64,000 nucleotides of DNA from Lachnospiraceae bacterium NK4A144 (GTDB lineage Bacteria; Bacillota; Clostridia; Lachnospirales; Lachnospiraceae). How positions within the stretch are numbered: the stretch's first letter is position 1; each line of letters begins with the position of its first letter. This document shows positions 7,947 through 17,426 of the stretch, piece by piece. The position numbers were made by a program, and so were the translations under genes. The DNA is taken from assembly GCA_000424365.1 (NCBI GenBank), contig AUJT01000019.1, positions 1 to 64,000 on the forward strand, written 5' to 3'. Under the pieces are notes generated by a model. It made no database searches, was not told the origin of the DNA, and saw only the letters and a list, made by a program, of their open reading frames with translations.

Positions 7947-9122
7947 ATGAATAAGGAAGTATATCATGAAATCCGCGAAGAAATAATTGGACAAAAAAAT
8001 ATACTTGAACGTATAAATAAATTAATACATGGCATTTCTTCGGACGAAGGGATAGTAAAGTTAGAGAGCATAGAGGCATCCTTTGAATTCTTTATTCAAA
8101 GAATGTTTTTTGCATTCAGGAGTGAAAAGGATGTCATTTCTCTTTTGGAAAAAATACTTATAAAAGCAAAAAAATGGGAAAAAGCAGTAAATATAACAGA
8201 GAGAGAAGAATATGATTCATTCATAGATAATTATTTTTCAGAAATCATTAAGGCTATTAATGATGTAATAATAGCCGCAGACAATATCTCTCATAATAAC
8301 GACATTTTAGGACTGGTTCTCATAGAAAAAAATGAAGGAAGATATCTTCCGGAGTGGATTGAGTATCACAAGGCAGTAGGAATTTCCAGATTCTTTATTT
8401 ATGACAATGGAAGTACCGATAATACCAGACAGGTTCTGCAGCAATATATTGATGAAGGAATTGTCACGTATAGCTGGTGCCCCGGAGAAGCGCTTCAATA
8501 TCCGGCATATGCAGATGCTCTTGACAGATTCAGGTATGAAGTGAAATACATGGGATTCATCGATACGGATGAGTTTATTTTGCCTGTAAAAGGAGATAAC
8601 GTTCCGGTACTGGTGGAAGAATTATTTAATAAACATAAAGATGCCGGTGGGATAGTTGTGAGTTGGAGGATTTTTGGTTCGGAGGGGCGCATAAAAGATG
8701 ATGGAAAGCCTGTCATAGGGACTTTTTTTCATCGTGCAGAGAATTCATTTTGGCAGCATCAGCATATAAAGAGTATATGTAATCCGCGGATAACAGTAAC
8801 ACCTCTTGGACCACACCATTTTGAGTATCTTCCGGGGTATTATGCATTTAATGAGAGAGGAACAAAAATAGATGGTCCCTATGATCTTTCTGGAGAAGAT
8901 CAGGATTGTGCAATGCTTCAGATCAATCACTATTATGTGAAGTCAAGGGAATATTACTACAAGGTAAAGATGAAACGAGGATTTGCTGATTTTACCGGTT
9001 CTACATATGAAGATACATATTTTGACATAAATGACAGAAATGAGATTGAAGACAGCAGAATGCTTAGATTTCTCCCTATAGTTCGGCAAAATCTTGTAGA
9101 GAGGGGACTTTTGAATGAATGA
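7947..9122 (+). CDS. GT92-like glycosyltransferase
   Basis: A 391-residue protein with about 115 residues of helical N-terminal extension followed by a GT92 (DUF23) domain. Motifs are LVLIEKNEGRYLPEWIEYH, FFIYDNGSTDNT, MGFIDTDEFILP with the DxD metal site, and a conserved histidine pair in HQHIKSICNP and GPHHFEYL. GT92 enzymes are GT-A glycosyltransferases, several of them galactosyltransferases. The start is an ATG after GAGGGGAAAG. Its last eight bases overlap the next gene. Confidence 0.82.
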   Translation: MNKEVYHEIREEIIGQKNILERINKLIHGISSDEGIVKLESIEASFEFFIQRMFFAFRSEKDVISLLEKILIKAKKWEKAVNITEREEYDSFIDNYFSEIIKAINDVIIAADNISHNNDILGLVLIEKNEGRYLPEWIEYHKAVGISRFFIYDNGSTDNTRQVLQQYIDEGIVTYSWCPGEALQYPAYADALDRFRYEVKYMGFIDTDEFILPVKGDNVPVLVEELFNKHKDAGGIVVSWRIFGSEGRIKDDGKPVIGTFFHRAENSFWQHQHIKSICNPRITVTPLGPHHFEYLPGYYAFNERGTKIDGPYDLSGEDQDCAMLQINHYYVKSREYYYKVKMKRGFADFTGSTYEDTYFDINDRNEIEDSRMLRFLPIVRQNLVERGLLNE

Positions 9123-11898
9123 TCACAAGATAGCTTTTATCATTGCGACAAATGATGACCAATACCTGCGAGAATGTTCTTATTATATTAATTGTCTGCG
9201 TATTCCGGATGGTTTTGAGACTGACATCATCACGATACGTGAGGCTAAAAGTATCTGTGAAGCCTATAATGCCGGAATGCATTCATCTGATGCCCTGTAC
9301 AAGGTCTATCTTCATCAGGATGTCTTTATCCTCAACAGTAATTTTATCCAGGATACGATTGATGCATTTTCATTGGACGAAAATGTTGGTCTGCTCGGAA
9401 TAATCGGCGCAAAGATGCTTCCGACTGATGCAAATGCATATAATTGCTGGGATGTCGGAGGCACATTGATCTTTAATGGTGAAGATGGCGGTATCAGCAT
9501 GCACGAAAATGAAGAAGGGCTGAATTATGTATCCGCAATAGATGGCATGTTGATGATCACAAACAGAGATGTCGAATGGAGAGGAGATGTCTTTGACGGT
9601 TGGGATTTCTATGATCTGTCGCATAGTATGGAATTCACTGATAGTGGATACAAAATAGCAGTTCCATACCAGAAAAGTCCTTGGTGCTTTCATGATGTAG
9701 GTCATTTGGGACTTGACAGATATGAGCATTATCGCAGGACTTTTTGTGAGACCTACGGAGAAAAATATGGTTTTGATACGCGTTGTGATCGAAGTGATCC
9801 TTTTATAGAAGAGTATAAAAAAAATAAAGATGCTGCCCGAAAAATGTCTGAATTGATCTATAGAGATATGAAACATGGCAGATTAAAAAGAGCACTTGAA
9901 AAATATCCGTATATAAAGCTGTGTCGTGTGCATAATGATAATGATCAAGATATCCTAAGGGAACTTTTGATAATTCATAGAAATGAAGTAAATGAAAAAA
10001 GTATTACATTTTGGGCAAGAGGCAGTGAATATGAGGAAGTACGGGAAAAATACATAAATATACGATTCTTGCTTTACAGAGCTCAGTTTGATCGTCCGGT
10101 AGATGATTATGTTCCTGAGTTAAGATCAGGAATTATTAGTCAGGAATATACAGTTGCCGCGATCATGAGCGCGATAGATAAATACATATTAGACAAGACA
10201 AAGGTATACGAACGCCTGCTTTCAGAGGGGCTGCCGATAGGAAAGAGAGAAGAAAGGAAAAACTTTATCTGTCCTGTCTGTGGAAATAAAGAAAGTGTAT
10301 TGACTTTTGCAAATTCAAATAAAAACGTAAGAAAAAAACATACTTTTTCATGGTGGACCGCTGCGTATACAGGAGAGTCAGAAAAAGAAGTGCACTGTGC
10401 TTCTTGTGGAGCTTCTCTATACGAGCGGATTGCTGCGCTTCTTATAAAAAGTCTTTCGGATAGGGACGACCAAAGAGTTGCCTTGCTGTCGTATTCGCCA
10501 ATTTTGAGACAGTGGGTTTGTACACAGGATAGAATAGCTGAGTTTATCACGCTGGAGAGCTATGTTTCAGGGCAGCATGAAGCAGATGAACTTAGGGAGT
10601 TTTTTACACTTGATACTGAAAGCTGTGATGTGATCGTTATGTTTGATACATTCAACAGATTTGAAGATGATATCACAGCCATGCGTGAACTCAATAGAAT
10701 ACTGAAAAAAGATGGATTTCTGATAGTTTTAAATAGTATTGGTATAGGAGTCACAGAGACGCTGGAGTATGCACCGATTGATGCGGAAGAAAGGATGCTG
10801 CACTGGGCGGTGTTTGGTGGCGAGCACAACAGAAGGTGTTATGCATCCTATGACCTCATTGACAGATTGATTGATAATGGGTTTTATGTTGGAATGATCG
10901 ATAATAAATATCTGTCAGATGATCTGGCAATGAATGTTGCACTTCCGAATACATTTAAGGCTTATATATGTACAAAGGATCCTGAAATAAGAGTCGGAGT
11001 ACCGCAAAATAAGGCTGTTTTTGATGGTCGGAAAAAAGTGAGCTTTATATTATTGTCAAATGGAAATCCGGATGAGTTGAAAAAAACTATTGAGGATATC
11101 AGAAATCAGATATATCCGACGACGGAGATAGTTGTAGTTGCGGATATGTTAACAGAGGAAGAGAAAGAAATCATTGATAAATCATATGATGAAAAAATCT
11201 GTCTAGTGGAACTTGGTGGATCAAGCAGGTCACAAAGGAATAATGCCGGAATAGAAAAAACGGATGGTGAATATCTGGTATTTACCACAGCCGGAGTTTC
11301 ATATGATCAGAATTTTGTATATAGTGCGGCAGCACTTCTGGAATCTGACAATAATACTGAATTTGTATATGCAGATGAAAGACGTAAGGAAAAAATTATG
11401 GGAGCGGCGCGGATATGGCCGGAGGTTGATATAGATAAGAGCAGGACGTCAGGTGATATTTTTTATGAAATTGCAAAATCATCTTATCCGGCACTTTCAA
11501 CCGTCGTGATAAGAAGGAATAGTATTTATTCTCGCGGCAAATTTGATGAAGGATTAGGTAATGCAGGTGAAAAAGATTTTTTGCTAAGACTCATTGATGG
11601 CAGAAAGGCAGCGGAAATTCCGAAGGTGCTGGTGACGTCTGTGGTTGATAGGGACAATCCCTTTGAAGACATTGGGGATCGCATAAATGAATTGTTGAAA
11701 ATATGCTCAGAATTTGATCTTGCCAAGAGAAATAAAGAAGTTTATTTCAGTGTCATTCGATCAGCAGTATCGATAGTAGGAGGGTATAGCGGTACAGATC
11801 GCAATGACATAACCGGAAAAATATACGAAAGAGTAAAAGCAGATGAGTTTTTTAATGAAACGGATTTATGTAATTTTCGTCGATCTCTTGGATTGTGA
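9115..11898 (+). CDS. Three-module glycosyltransferase-methyltransferase-GT2 fusion
   Basis: A 927-residue protein. Residues 1-210 are a Glyco_tranf_2_5-like GT-A domain (VAF/IAFIIATNDD start, EAYNAGMHSS, KVYLHQDVFI). Around 385-435 are two CxxC pairs (CPVCGNKE and CASCGASL), a probable zinc-binding segment often fused to methyltransferases. About 440-620 is a class I methyltransferase-like region (CDVIVMFDTFNRFEDD, LNRILKKDGFLIVLNS). About 640-850 is a second, degenerate GT2 domain (KVSFILLSNGNPDELKKTI, LVFTTAGVSYDQNF). The fusion suggests coupled transfer and modification of one sugar. It overlaps the preceding gene and is paralogous at its N-terminus to the proteins at 11928 and 15381. Confidence 0.75.
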   Translation: MNDHKIAFIIATNDDQYLRECSYYINCLRIPDGFETDIITIREAKSICEAYNAGMHSSDALYKVYLHQDVFILNSNFIQDTIDAFSLDENVGLLGIIGAKMLPTDANAYNCWDVGGTLIFNGEDGGISMHENEEGLNYVSAIDGMLMITNRDVEWRGDVFDGWDFYDLSHSMEFTDSGYKIAVPYQKSPWCFHDVGHLGLDRYEHYRRTFCETYGEKYGFDTRCDRSDPFIEEYKKNKDAARKMSELIYRDMKHGRLKRALEKYPYIKLCRVHNDNDQDILRELLIIHRNEVNEKSITFWARGSEYEEVREKYINIRFLLYRAQFDRPVDDYVPELRSGIISQEYTVAAIMSAIDKYILDKTKVYERLLSEGLPIGKREERKNFICPVCGNKESVLTFANSNKNVRKKHTFSWWTAAYTGESEKEVHCASCGASLYERIAALLIKSLSDRDDQRVALLSYSPILRQWVCTQDRIAEFITLESYVSGQHEADELREFFTLDTESCDVIVMFDTFNRFEDDITAMRELNRILKKDGFLIVLNSIGIGVTETLEYAPIDAEERMLHWAVFGGEHNRRCYASYDLIDRLIDNGFYVGMIDNKYLSDDLAMNVALPNTFKAYICTKDPEIRVGVPQNKAVFDGRKKVSFILLSNGNPDELKKTIEDIRNQIYPTTEIVVVADMLTEEEKEIIDKSYDEKICLVELGGSSRSQRNNAGIEKTDGEYLVFTTAGVSYDQNFVYSAAALLESDNNTEFVYADERRKEKIMGAARIWPEVDIDKSRTSGDIFYEIAKSSYPALSTVVIRRNSIYSRGKFDEGLGNAGEKDFLLRLIDGRKAAEIPKVLVTSVVDRDNPFEDIGDRINELLKICSEFDLAKRNKEVYFSVIRSAVSIVGGYSGTDRNDITGKIYERVKADEFFNETDLCNFRRSLGL

Positions 11899-11927
11899 AG
11901 CTTCGTATTATAAGTAGGAAATAAAGA

Positions 11928-13034
11928 ATGAATGACAAAAAAGTTGCTTTTATAATCTGTTCAAATGATCAGCAGTATTTAGATGAATGCACAGTATATA
12001 TCAGGTCGCTGATAGTTCCACCGGGAATTACTATTGAAATAATTCCTATAATAGGCGCGAAAAGTATGTGCGCGGGATATAATACCGGGATGCGTTCCAC
12101 AGATGCCAAATATAAAGTTTATCTTCATCAGGATGTATTTATAATAAACAGAAATTTTATTACAGATATCATAAAAATTTTCTGTGAGGATGAAAATATA
12201 GGAATGCTGGGGGTAGCAGGTAGTACAGATCTTCCGGCAGACGCAAAGTGTCATTTCTGCTGGGATAGAGGCGTAGTATATGAGTGTTACGGTTACGTAG
12301 TTCGACTGGCTGATTCAGGATTTAATAAACTTAGTTACGTATGGGCAGTGGACGGATTATTGATAGCTACAAGTAAAGATCTAACCTGGCGGGAGGACAG
12401 GTTTGATGGTTGGGATTTTTATGACATATCTCAGGCGATGGAATTCATGGAAGCAGGCTATAAGATTGCGGTCCCCTATCAGGAGCACTCTTGGACTTTT
12501 CATGACAATGGGATACTGAATTATGAAAACTACGACAAGTATAGAAAGATCTTTTGTGAGACATATTCAAGATATTTTGAATATAGTGAGAGCGAAGACC
12601 ATAGAGAGAAGAATGATGAATATAAAAAAGATCTGATATCCATTAGAAATATCATGCCTGAAATGAGGAGACTCTTTGACACAGGACGGTATATGGAGGC
12701 GGTTGGATTTGTATCTGAGTGGCATGCATATAAAAACAAGGATAATGATCTATTTTCTTTATATGTGATCGCAGCAATCATATCGGAGGAATTGAAAGCC
12801 GGAAAGAAATGTCTTGGAAAAGAAGGACGGGATGCGGATGCACTCATATATGAGTATCAAAAATTACGATTCATGCTGATACGGCTTGCATTTGATATTG
12901 AACCTGAAATAGCACCGAAGATACTTATTGAAAGAGGAGATATATCCGAAGAGGCGATCAACATATTGATGGATATTGTGATATACGATGATTATAGAAC
13001 CAAGGTCAAAGAAAAAATCAAAAATTTGCGATAA
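11928..13034 (+). CDS. Glyco_tranf_2_5-type glycosyltransferase
   Basis: A 368-residue protein, close to the N-terminal module of the preceding 927-residue fusion. Shared motifs are KVAFIICSNDQQYLDECTVY, the MCAGYNTGMRSTDA segment, KVYLHQDVFIINRNF and the aromatic WDFYDISQAMEF stretch. The remaining 150 residues are helical and probably an acceptor-binding or oligomerisation tail. The ATG at 11928 follows AGGAAATAAAG. It is followed by a LicD gene after two bases. It is probably a GT-A enzyme transferring a sugar onto a growing glycan; donor unknown. Confidence 0.72.
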   Translation: MNDKKVAFIICSNDQQYLDECTVYIRSLIVPPGITIEIIPIIGAKSMCAGYNTGMRSTDAKYKVYLHQDVFIINRNFITDIIKIFCEDENIGMLGVAGSTDLPADAKCHFCWDRGVVYECYGYVVRLADSGFNKLSYVWAVDGLLIATSKDLTWREDRFDGWDFYDISQAMEFMEAGYKIAVPYQEHSWTFHDNGILNYENYDKYRKIFCETYSRYFEYSESEDHREKNDEYKKDLISIRNIMPEMRRLFDTGRYMEAVGFVSEWHAYKNKDNDLFSLYVIAAIISEELKAGKKCLGKEGRDADALIYEYQKLRFMLIRLAFDIEPEIAPKILIERGDISEEAINILMDIVIYDDYRTKVKEKIKNLR

Positions 13035-13045
13035 GGATGTTTATC

Positions 13046-15310
13046 ATGGTGCATACGGAATTAAAGGATTTGAGATTTGATTCGACATACTTTTTTGATG
13101 AAGTACGTGAGGGCTTTTTTGTGCCTTCCATGATGAAGAGGTATTGGGCTTGTGAACTTAAAGTCCTAAGAGAAATAGATCGTGTGTGCAGAAAACATAA
13201 TATACAGTGGTATGCGGATTGTGGAACCCTTTTGGGAGCTGTGAGGCATGGAGGATTCATCCCTTGGGATGATGACATGGATATATGTATGCTGAGACAT
13301 GACTGGATCAGATTTTTTGAGGTGGCAGAGGAGGAACTTCCAAAAGAATACTGGATAAGAAATCCACTTAAAGAGAATGAAAATGAAGAACCTGTTGGAA
13401 AGGTTATCAGCGGACATGCCATTAATTTTAATGAGGGACATCTGAGAGAGTACTATGGATGTCCATATGCCATAGGAATTGATATATTTCCGCTGGATGG
13501 GGTATCAAGGGATAAGAAAAGTGAAGATGAACGCAGACATATGATAAAGACCATATGGGATGCAAAAAATCTCATAGAGGCCGGGCGTATGGATACATAC
13601 GACTGCAGGAGAATTTTGGCTGATATAGAGAGACGGAATCACATTATATTGCACAGAAAGGGAGATATAATAAGTGAACTTTTATTTCTCATGTGGAAAT
13701 TCTTCTGTATGTATCCGTCTGATAAGGCAGAATCTGTAGCAATGATGCCATTTTGGGTTGCGAATCATGACCACATATATAGTCGTAAACTTTTTGACGA
13801 TGTGATAATGCTCCCATTTGAAAATGTATATATTCCGGTACCGGCATATTATGAGGAAGTTCTTCAGATAGAATACGGTAATTTTATGGAAATTCGCAAG
13901 GATGGTGGAATACACAGATATCCGGTGTACACAGATCAGGAAGAAATTCTTGCGAAAAGCAACGGGGAAAATCCCTTTAGATATACACTTGATAAAAAAA
14001 TACAATTACCGGAGAGAAGAAATGAAGATCTTAGTCATCAATGTGCAGAATTAATCGATGCCATCGTAGAAGCACATGGTCAGATCAGAAATATATCAAA
14101 ATCGGAAAATATAAATCTTGTGCTGAAACTTTTAGAAGGATGTCAAAATCTGGCAATAAATCTCGGAACAATGCTCGAAAAATATGTTCGGGGAAACGAA
14201 GAAGCAGTACATATGCTGGAAGAGTATTGTGAATATGTATACCAATGTGGTGAAGATTTAAGAGAAGAACGTATTTTAATGCTTGAAAGGCAGATTGAAA
14301 ATGTTCGTAGGAAAGTTGATGAGGTGTTAAGGAAGAAAAAAGAAAAAGTACTATTTTTATCATTCAGGAGTTCATGGTGGAAATGTTTGGAAGCTTCGTA
14401 TAAAAAATATGTTTCAAGACCGGATACTGAAGTCAGTGTGATTTCGGTTCCGTATTATTCGGGAGATGGGCTGGCACATATAAAAGGTGTGATATGTGAC
14501 GAAAAAAATCATTTGCCGGAGGATGTCGAGGTCACAGATATAAATGCATATGACTTTGATAAAAATCATCCTGACATCATATATACGGATTATCCCTACG
14601 ATGGATACTGTACGACAATGGACGTAGCGCCTTTCTTTTATTCTGAGAATTTAAGGAAATACACAAATAAACTTGTATATGTACCACCTTTTGAATGTAT
14701 GGATCCTGTGAGTGATACTGATAGAGGATGCATAACTATGAAGCTGCTCATTGAACAACCGGCGATAGTATATGCGGACGAAGTAGAAGTAGATTCAGAA
14801 GTTAAAAAGAAATTGTATGTTGAGTATCTGACAGAGCTTTCCGGCAGACAGGAGTATTGGGAAGAAAAGATCAAAGTAAGACAGCAGGAAGAAAAAAAGC
14901 AATTTTTAGAAGATAAAGGTTTTTCAGAAGAATGGAATAAAAAGATAGCAGGAAGAAAGGTATTGATTTTTAGATATTCAGCATCGTATTTGCTTCAATA
15001 CGGGAAGAAGGCATTGAAAAAGCTTAGCGATTCGGTGGCAACCATTAGTGAAGCATCAGAAAAAATAGCATGTATCATTTCACCGGAAACGGGGATAGAT
15101 ATGGTTGAAAAGATAGACCGTGAGCTATGGAAACAATATTGTGATCTATTTGACGTTATAAGATCGGATGAAGATATCATTTTTGACGAAAGTAGAGAAG
15201 TTGACAGTCATATAAATAAATTGAATGCATATTATGGCTGCGCAGGAAATCTCGCACACAGATGCAGAAATGCAGGGATACCGGTGATGCTGATGAGTGC
15301 TGCTGAATAA
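13046..15310 (+). CDS. LicD-type transferase fused to TagF-like domain
   Basis: A 754-residue fusion. Residues 25-290 are a LicD nucleotidyltransferase-fold domain with GTLLGAVRHGGF (from residue 60) and PWDDDMDI (Asp 75-77 and 79), the metal-binding signature. LicD proteins transfer phosphocholine or similar groups from CDP-activated donors to glycans. Residues 320-420 are helical. From about 430 there is a GT-B-like region (VLFLSFRSSWWKCLEASY, IYTDYPYDGY, ending AYYGCAGNLAHR) resembling CDP-glycerol glycerophosphotransferase-like proteins. The start at 13046 has AAGG at 9-base spacing; an ATG at 13037 is too close to it. A homologous fusion lies at 21745. Confidence 0.8.
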   Translation: MVHTELKDLRFDSTYFFDEVREGFFVPSMMKRYWACELKVLREIDRVCRKHNIQWYADCGTLLGAVRHGGFIPWDDDMDICMLRHDWIRFFEVAEEELPKEYWIRNPLKENENEEPVGKVISGHAINFNEGHLREYYGCPYAIGIDIFPLDGVSRDKKSEDERRHMIKTIWDAKNLIEAGRMDTYDCRRILADIERRNHIILHRKGDIISELLFLMWKFFCMYPSDKAESVAMMPFWVANHDHIYSRKLFDDVIMLPFENVYIPVPAYYEEVLQIEYGNFMEIRKDGGIHRYPVYTDQEEILAKSNGENPFRYTLDKKIQLPERRNEDLSHQCAELIDAIVEAHGQIRNISKSENINLVLKLLEGCQNLAINLGTMLEKYVRGNEEAVHMLEEYCEYVYQCGEDLREERILMLERQIENVRRKVDEVLRKKKEKVLFLSFRSSWWKCLEASYKKYVSRPDTEVSVISVPYYSGDGLAHIKGVICDEKNHLPEDVEVTDINAYDFDKNHPDIIYTDYPYDGYCTTMDVAPFFYSENLRKYTNKLVYVPPFECMDPVSDTDRGCITMKLLIEQPAIVYADEVEVDSEVKKKLYVEYLTELSGRQEYWEEKIKVRQQEEKKQFLEDKGFSEEWNKKIAGRKVLIFRYSASYLLQYGKKALKKLSDSVATISEASEKIACIISPETGIDMVEKIDRELWKQYCDLFDVIRSDEDIIFDESREVDSHINKLNAYYGCAGNLAHRCRNAGIPVMLMSAAE

Positions 15311-15380
15311 AAAATTCAAAGCAGTGATTTCGGGCGTGATACATGAGAAATGCAGAACAAATTTTAAGGGAGTAGGTGTA

Positions 15381-17222
15381 ATGGACAAGTGCAAAGTTGC
15401 CTTTATCGTTTGTTGGAAAGAGACTGTATACTTGCGGGAATGTCTTAAATATTTGGAGCGGATACGTGTACCGCTTAACTGCGAAACTGATGTTATCACG
15501 ATAGGTGAAGCAGATAGTATTTATGCTGCATATAATGCTGCGATGGAATCATCTGATGCAGATATAAAGGTTTATTTAAGAGAGTATGTCTTTATACATT
15601 CGACGAAATTTATAGAAGATATACTTCAGATTTTTAATGATCATCCTGAATTAAAGATGCTTGGAACGTCTAAAGATGCTGAAAAACCAGAAATAAAAGA
15701 GGCTTCGATCGTCGATGAAGCAATGATCATTACGAGGGAAGATGTAAAATGGCGGGAAGATTTATTTACCGGATACACATATTATGCAGAGTCTGAATGT
15801 ATGGAATTCCGGATAAAAGGATTCAAAATAGGTGCTGTATCTGATCCGGAGAGGTGGTATCTGCGAGCATATTATCAAGAATGGTCTGATTCCGGTCGGA
15901 AGAAAAATGCAAAGGTATTCTCAGAAAACTATAATATGCCTTCTGAAGCTGAAATATCAATGGCGAGTGGATTGATCAGCAGGCTGAGAGATATACGGAA
16001 CAGAGAATTGCCACAGATATTATATTTGCTGGACAAAGGAGACATTAAAGAGGGTTCACGCAGACTGAAAGAAATATCGAAGCTCAGAGAGTATGATTTA
16101 TTGGTGAGTTGCCTGGTCTCATATGTGGAAACAAAAGAGCTCGAAGCAAAAATAGAAATAAGTAGTTTTTCTAAGTGTAAAAATGTCGATGAGATTGTTA
16201 AGAGAGTATTTGAAATACTGTTTCTGGGGTATGAGATTATTTCCGGGACAGGGAGGGAGAAGTTTATTTCAGAGTACGATGGGGGAAAGCTTTCTCTGGA
16301 AGCAATGGCATTGATATTTAGAAATGACCCGGAGAATTCGAATAAACTAAAGAAAAGCATCAGAGAACTATTTTTAGAGCGATACAAAGATGAGATGCTG
16401 TGGCTTGGAATATGTTCTTTGTATATGTGTGAAAATACAGAAATAGTCAGATTGAAAGAAGAGTATGGAAATAAAGCAGAAATCGAAAGCAGAGACAGGG
16501 CACATGTACATGAGGTGTATTTTAATAGATATTACAGGAACAAAATAATATCTAATTGGTTTAATGGAAAGTGCGCAGTGTATACGTGCATCACAGGAGG
16601 GTATGATCAATTAAATGAGCCGGAAGTAGTGAATCCGGAGTGGGATTACATATGTTTTACAGACAATAATTCTATGAAGTCTGAACATTGGATAATAGTA
16701 GTCATAGATAATGTTGAAAAACTAACTGAACTTCAGTTGGCGCGCAAGGTAAAAATGGAGCCCTCGGAGTATCTGAAGGAATACGATTATACTATTTGGG
16801 TGGATGGTAAGATGAGAATTACCGGACCACTACAAAATATTATTATCAGATACGGTAGAGACAGCAGTATGTTGTGCTTTTCACATCCTAGGAGGGATAC
16901 CATAGCGCAGGAGGCTGCAGCATTAATTTACAATAAGAAAGCAGAAGCAGGAACATTGCAGAAGCAGATTGAAAAATATAAGGAAGATGGTTACCCGGAT
17001 GACATTGGATTATGTGATACAGCTTGTCTCGTGAGATCAAATCACGATCCGAAGCTAAATACGGTAATGAGAGACTGGTTCAAAGAAATAATGACAGAAA
17101 GTGCTCGTGATCAGATGAGTTTAGGATATGTATGCTGGAAAAACAATTATCAGTATGATATATGTGATCTTTCTATATATGATAATGAATTTTTGTCTGT
17201 AAGGGATCATTTGAGACGGTAA
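15381..17222 (+). CDS. Glyco_tranf_2_5 + DUF616/TOD1-like double glycosyltransferase
   Basis: A 613-residue protein. Residues 1-190 repeat the Glyco_tranf_2_5 pattern of the two upstream paralogues (KVAFIVCWKETVYLRECLKY, IYAAYNAAMESSDADIKVYL), though the HQDVF motif is degraded to REYVF. Residues 200-390 are helical. From about 395 there is a DUF616/TOD1-like domain: AVYTCITGGYDQLNEP, WDYICFTDN, ARKVKMEPSEYL, YTIWVDGKM and SHPRRDTIAQEA. The start at 15381 has AAGGGAG 8 bases upstream. Upstream in-frame codons from 15297 overlap the previous gene and are not used. Loss of the HQD motif suggests the first module may be catalytically weak. Confidence 0.75.
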   Translation: MDKCKVAFIVCWKETVYLRECLKYLERIRVPLNCETDVITIGEADSIYAAYNAAMESSDADIKVYLREYVFIHSTKFIEDILQIFNDHPELKMLGTSKDAEKPEIKEASIVDEAMIITREDVKWREDLFTGYTYYAESECMEFRIKGFKIGAVSDPERWYLRAYYQEWSDSGRKKNAKVFSENYNMPSEAEISMASGLISRLRDIRNRELPQILYLLDKGDIKEGSRRLKEISKLREYDLLVSCLVSYVETKELEAKIEISSFSKCKNVDEIVKRVFEILFLGYEIISGTGREKFISEYDGGKLSLEAMALIFRNDPENSNKLKKSIRELFLERYKDEMLWLGICSLYMCENTEIVRLKEEYGNKAEIESRDRAHVHEVYFNRYYRNKIISNWFNGKCAVYTCITGGYDQLNEPEVVNPEWDYICFTDNNSMKSEHWIIVVIDNVEKLTELQLARKVKMEPSEYLKEYDYTIWVDGKMRITGPLQNIIIRYGRDSSMLCFSHPRRDTIAQEAAALIYNKKAEAGTLQKQIEKYKEDGYPDDIGLCDTACLVRSNHDPKLNTVMRDWFKEIMTESARDQMSLGYVCWKNNYQYDICDLSIYDNEFLSVRDHLRR

Positions 17223-17232
17223 TAATGGTACG

Positions 17233-17265
17233 CATCTGTTTAACGATGCATTGATGGCAGATGCT
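17233..17265 (+). terminator. Weak inverted repeat after the 15381-17222 gene
   Basis: GCATCTG (17233-17239) pairs with CAGATGC (17259-17265), followed by TTATTTTAG. The stem is only 7 bp and the U-run is poor, so this is at best a partial terminator. The 17223-17426 gap holds no gene. Confidence 0.3.
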
Positions 17266-17426
17266 TATTTTAGAAATTATGATTTTTAGACTCATTTGAT
17301 GCCGGGGATAGAGGGCAGGTTATACCATATATAAATCTTGTGTGTGAAGAAAATGAATAAAAGATAATTAAAGAGAGACAATTATTGGATGGGGCAAAGA
17401 TAATTTTTTTTTTTGAGGGGATGAAA

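Noticed and set aside
9370-9876. Minus-strand open frame of 168 codons
   Set aside because: Entirely inside the 927-residue fusion gene; no recognisable motif.
15929-16387. Minus-strand open frame of 152 codons
   Set aside because: Serine-rich antisense shadow of a supported glycosyltransferase gene.
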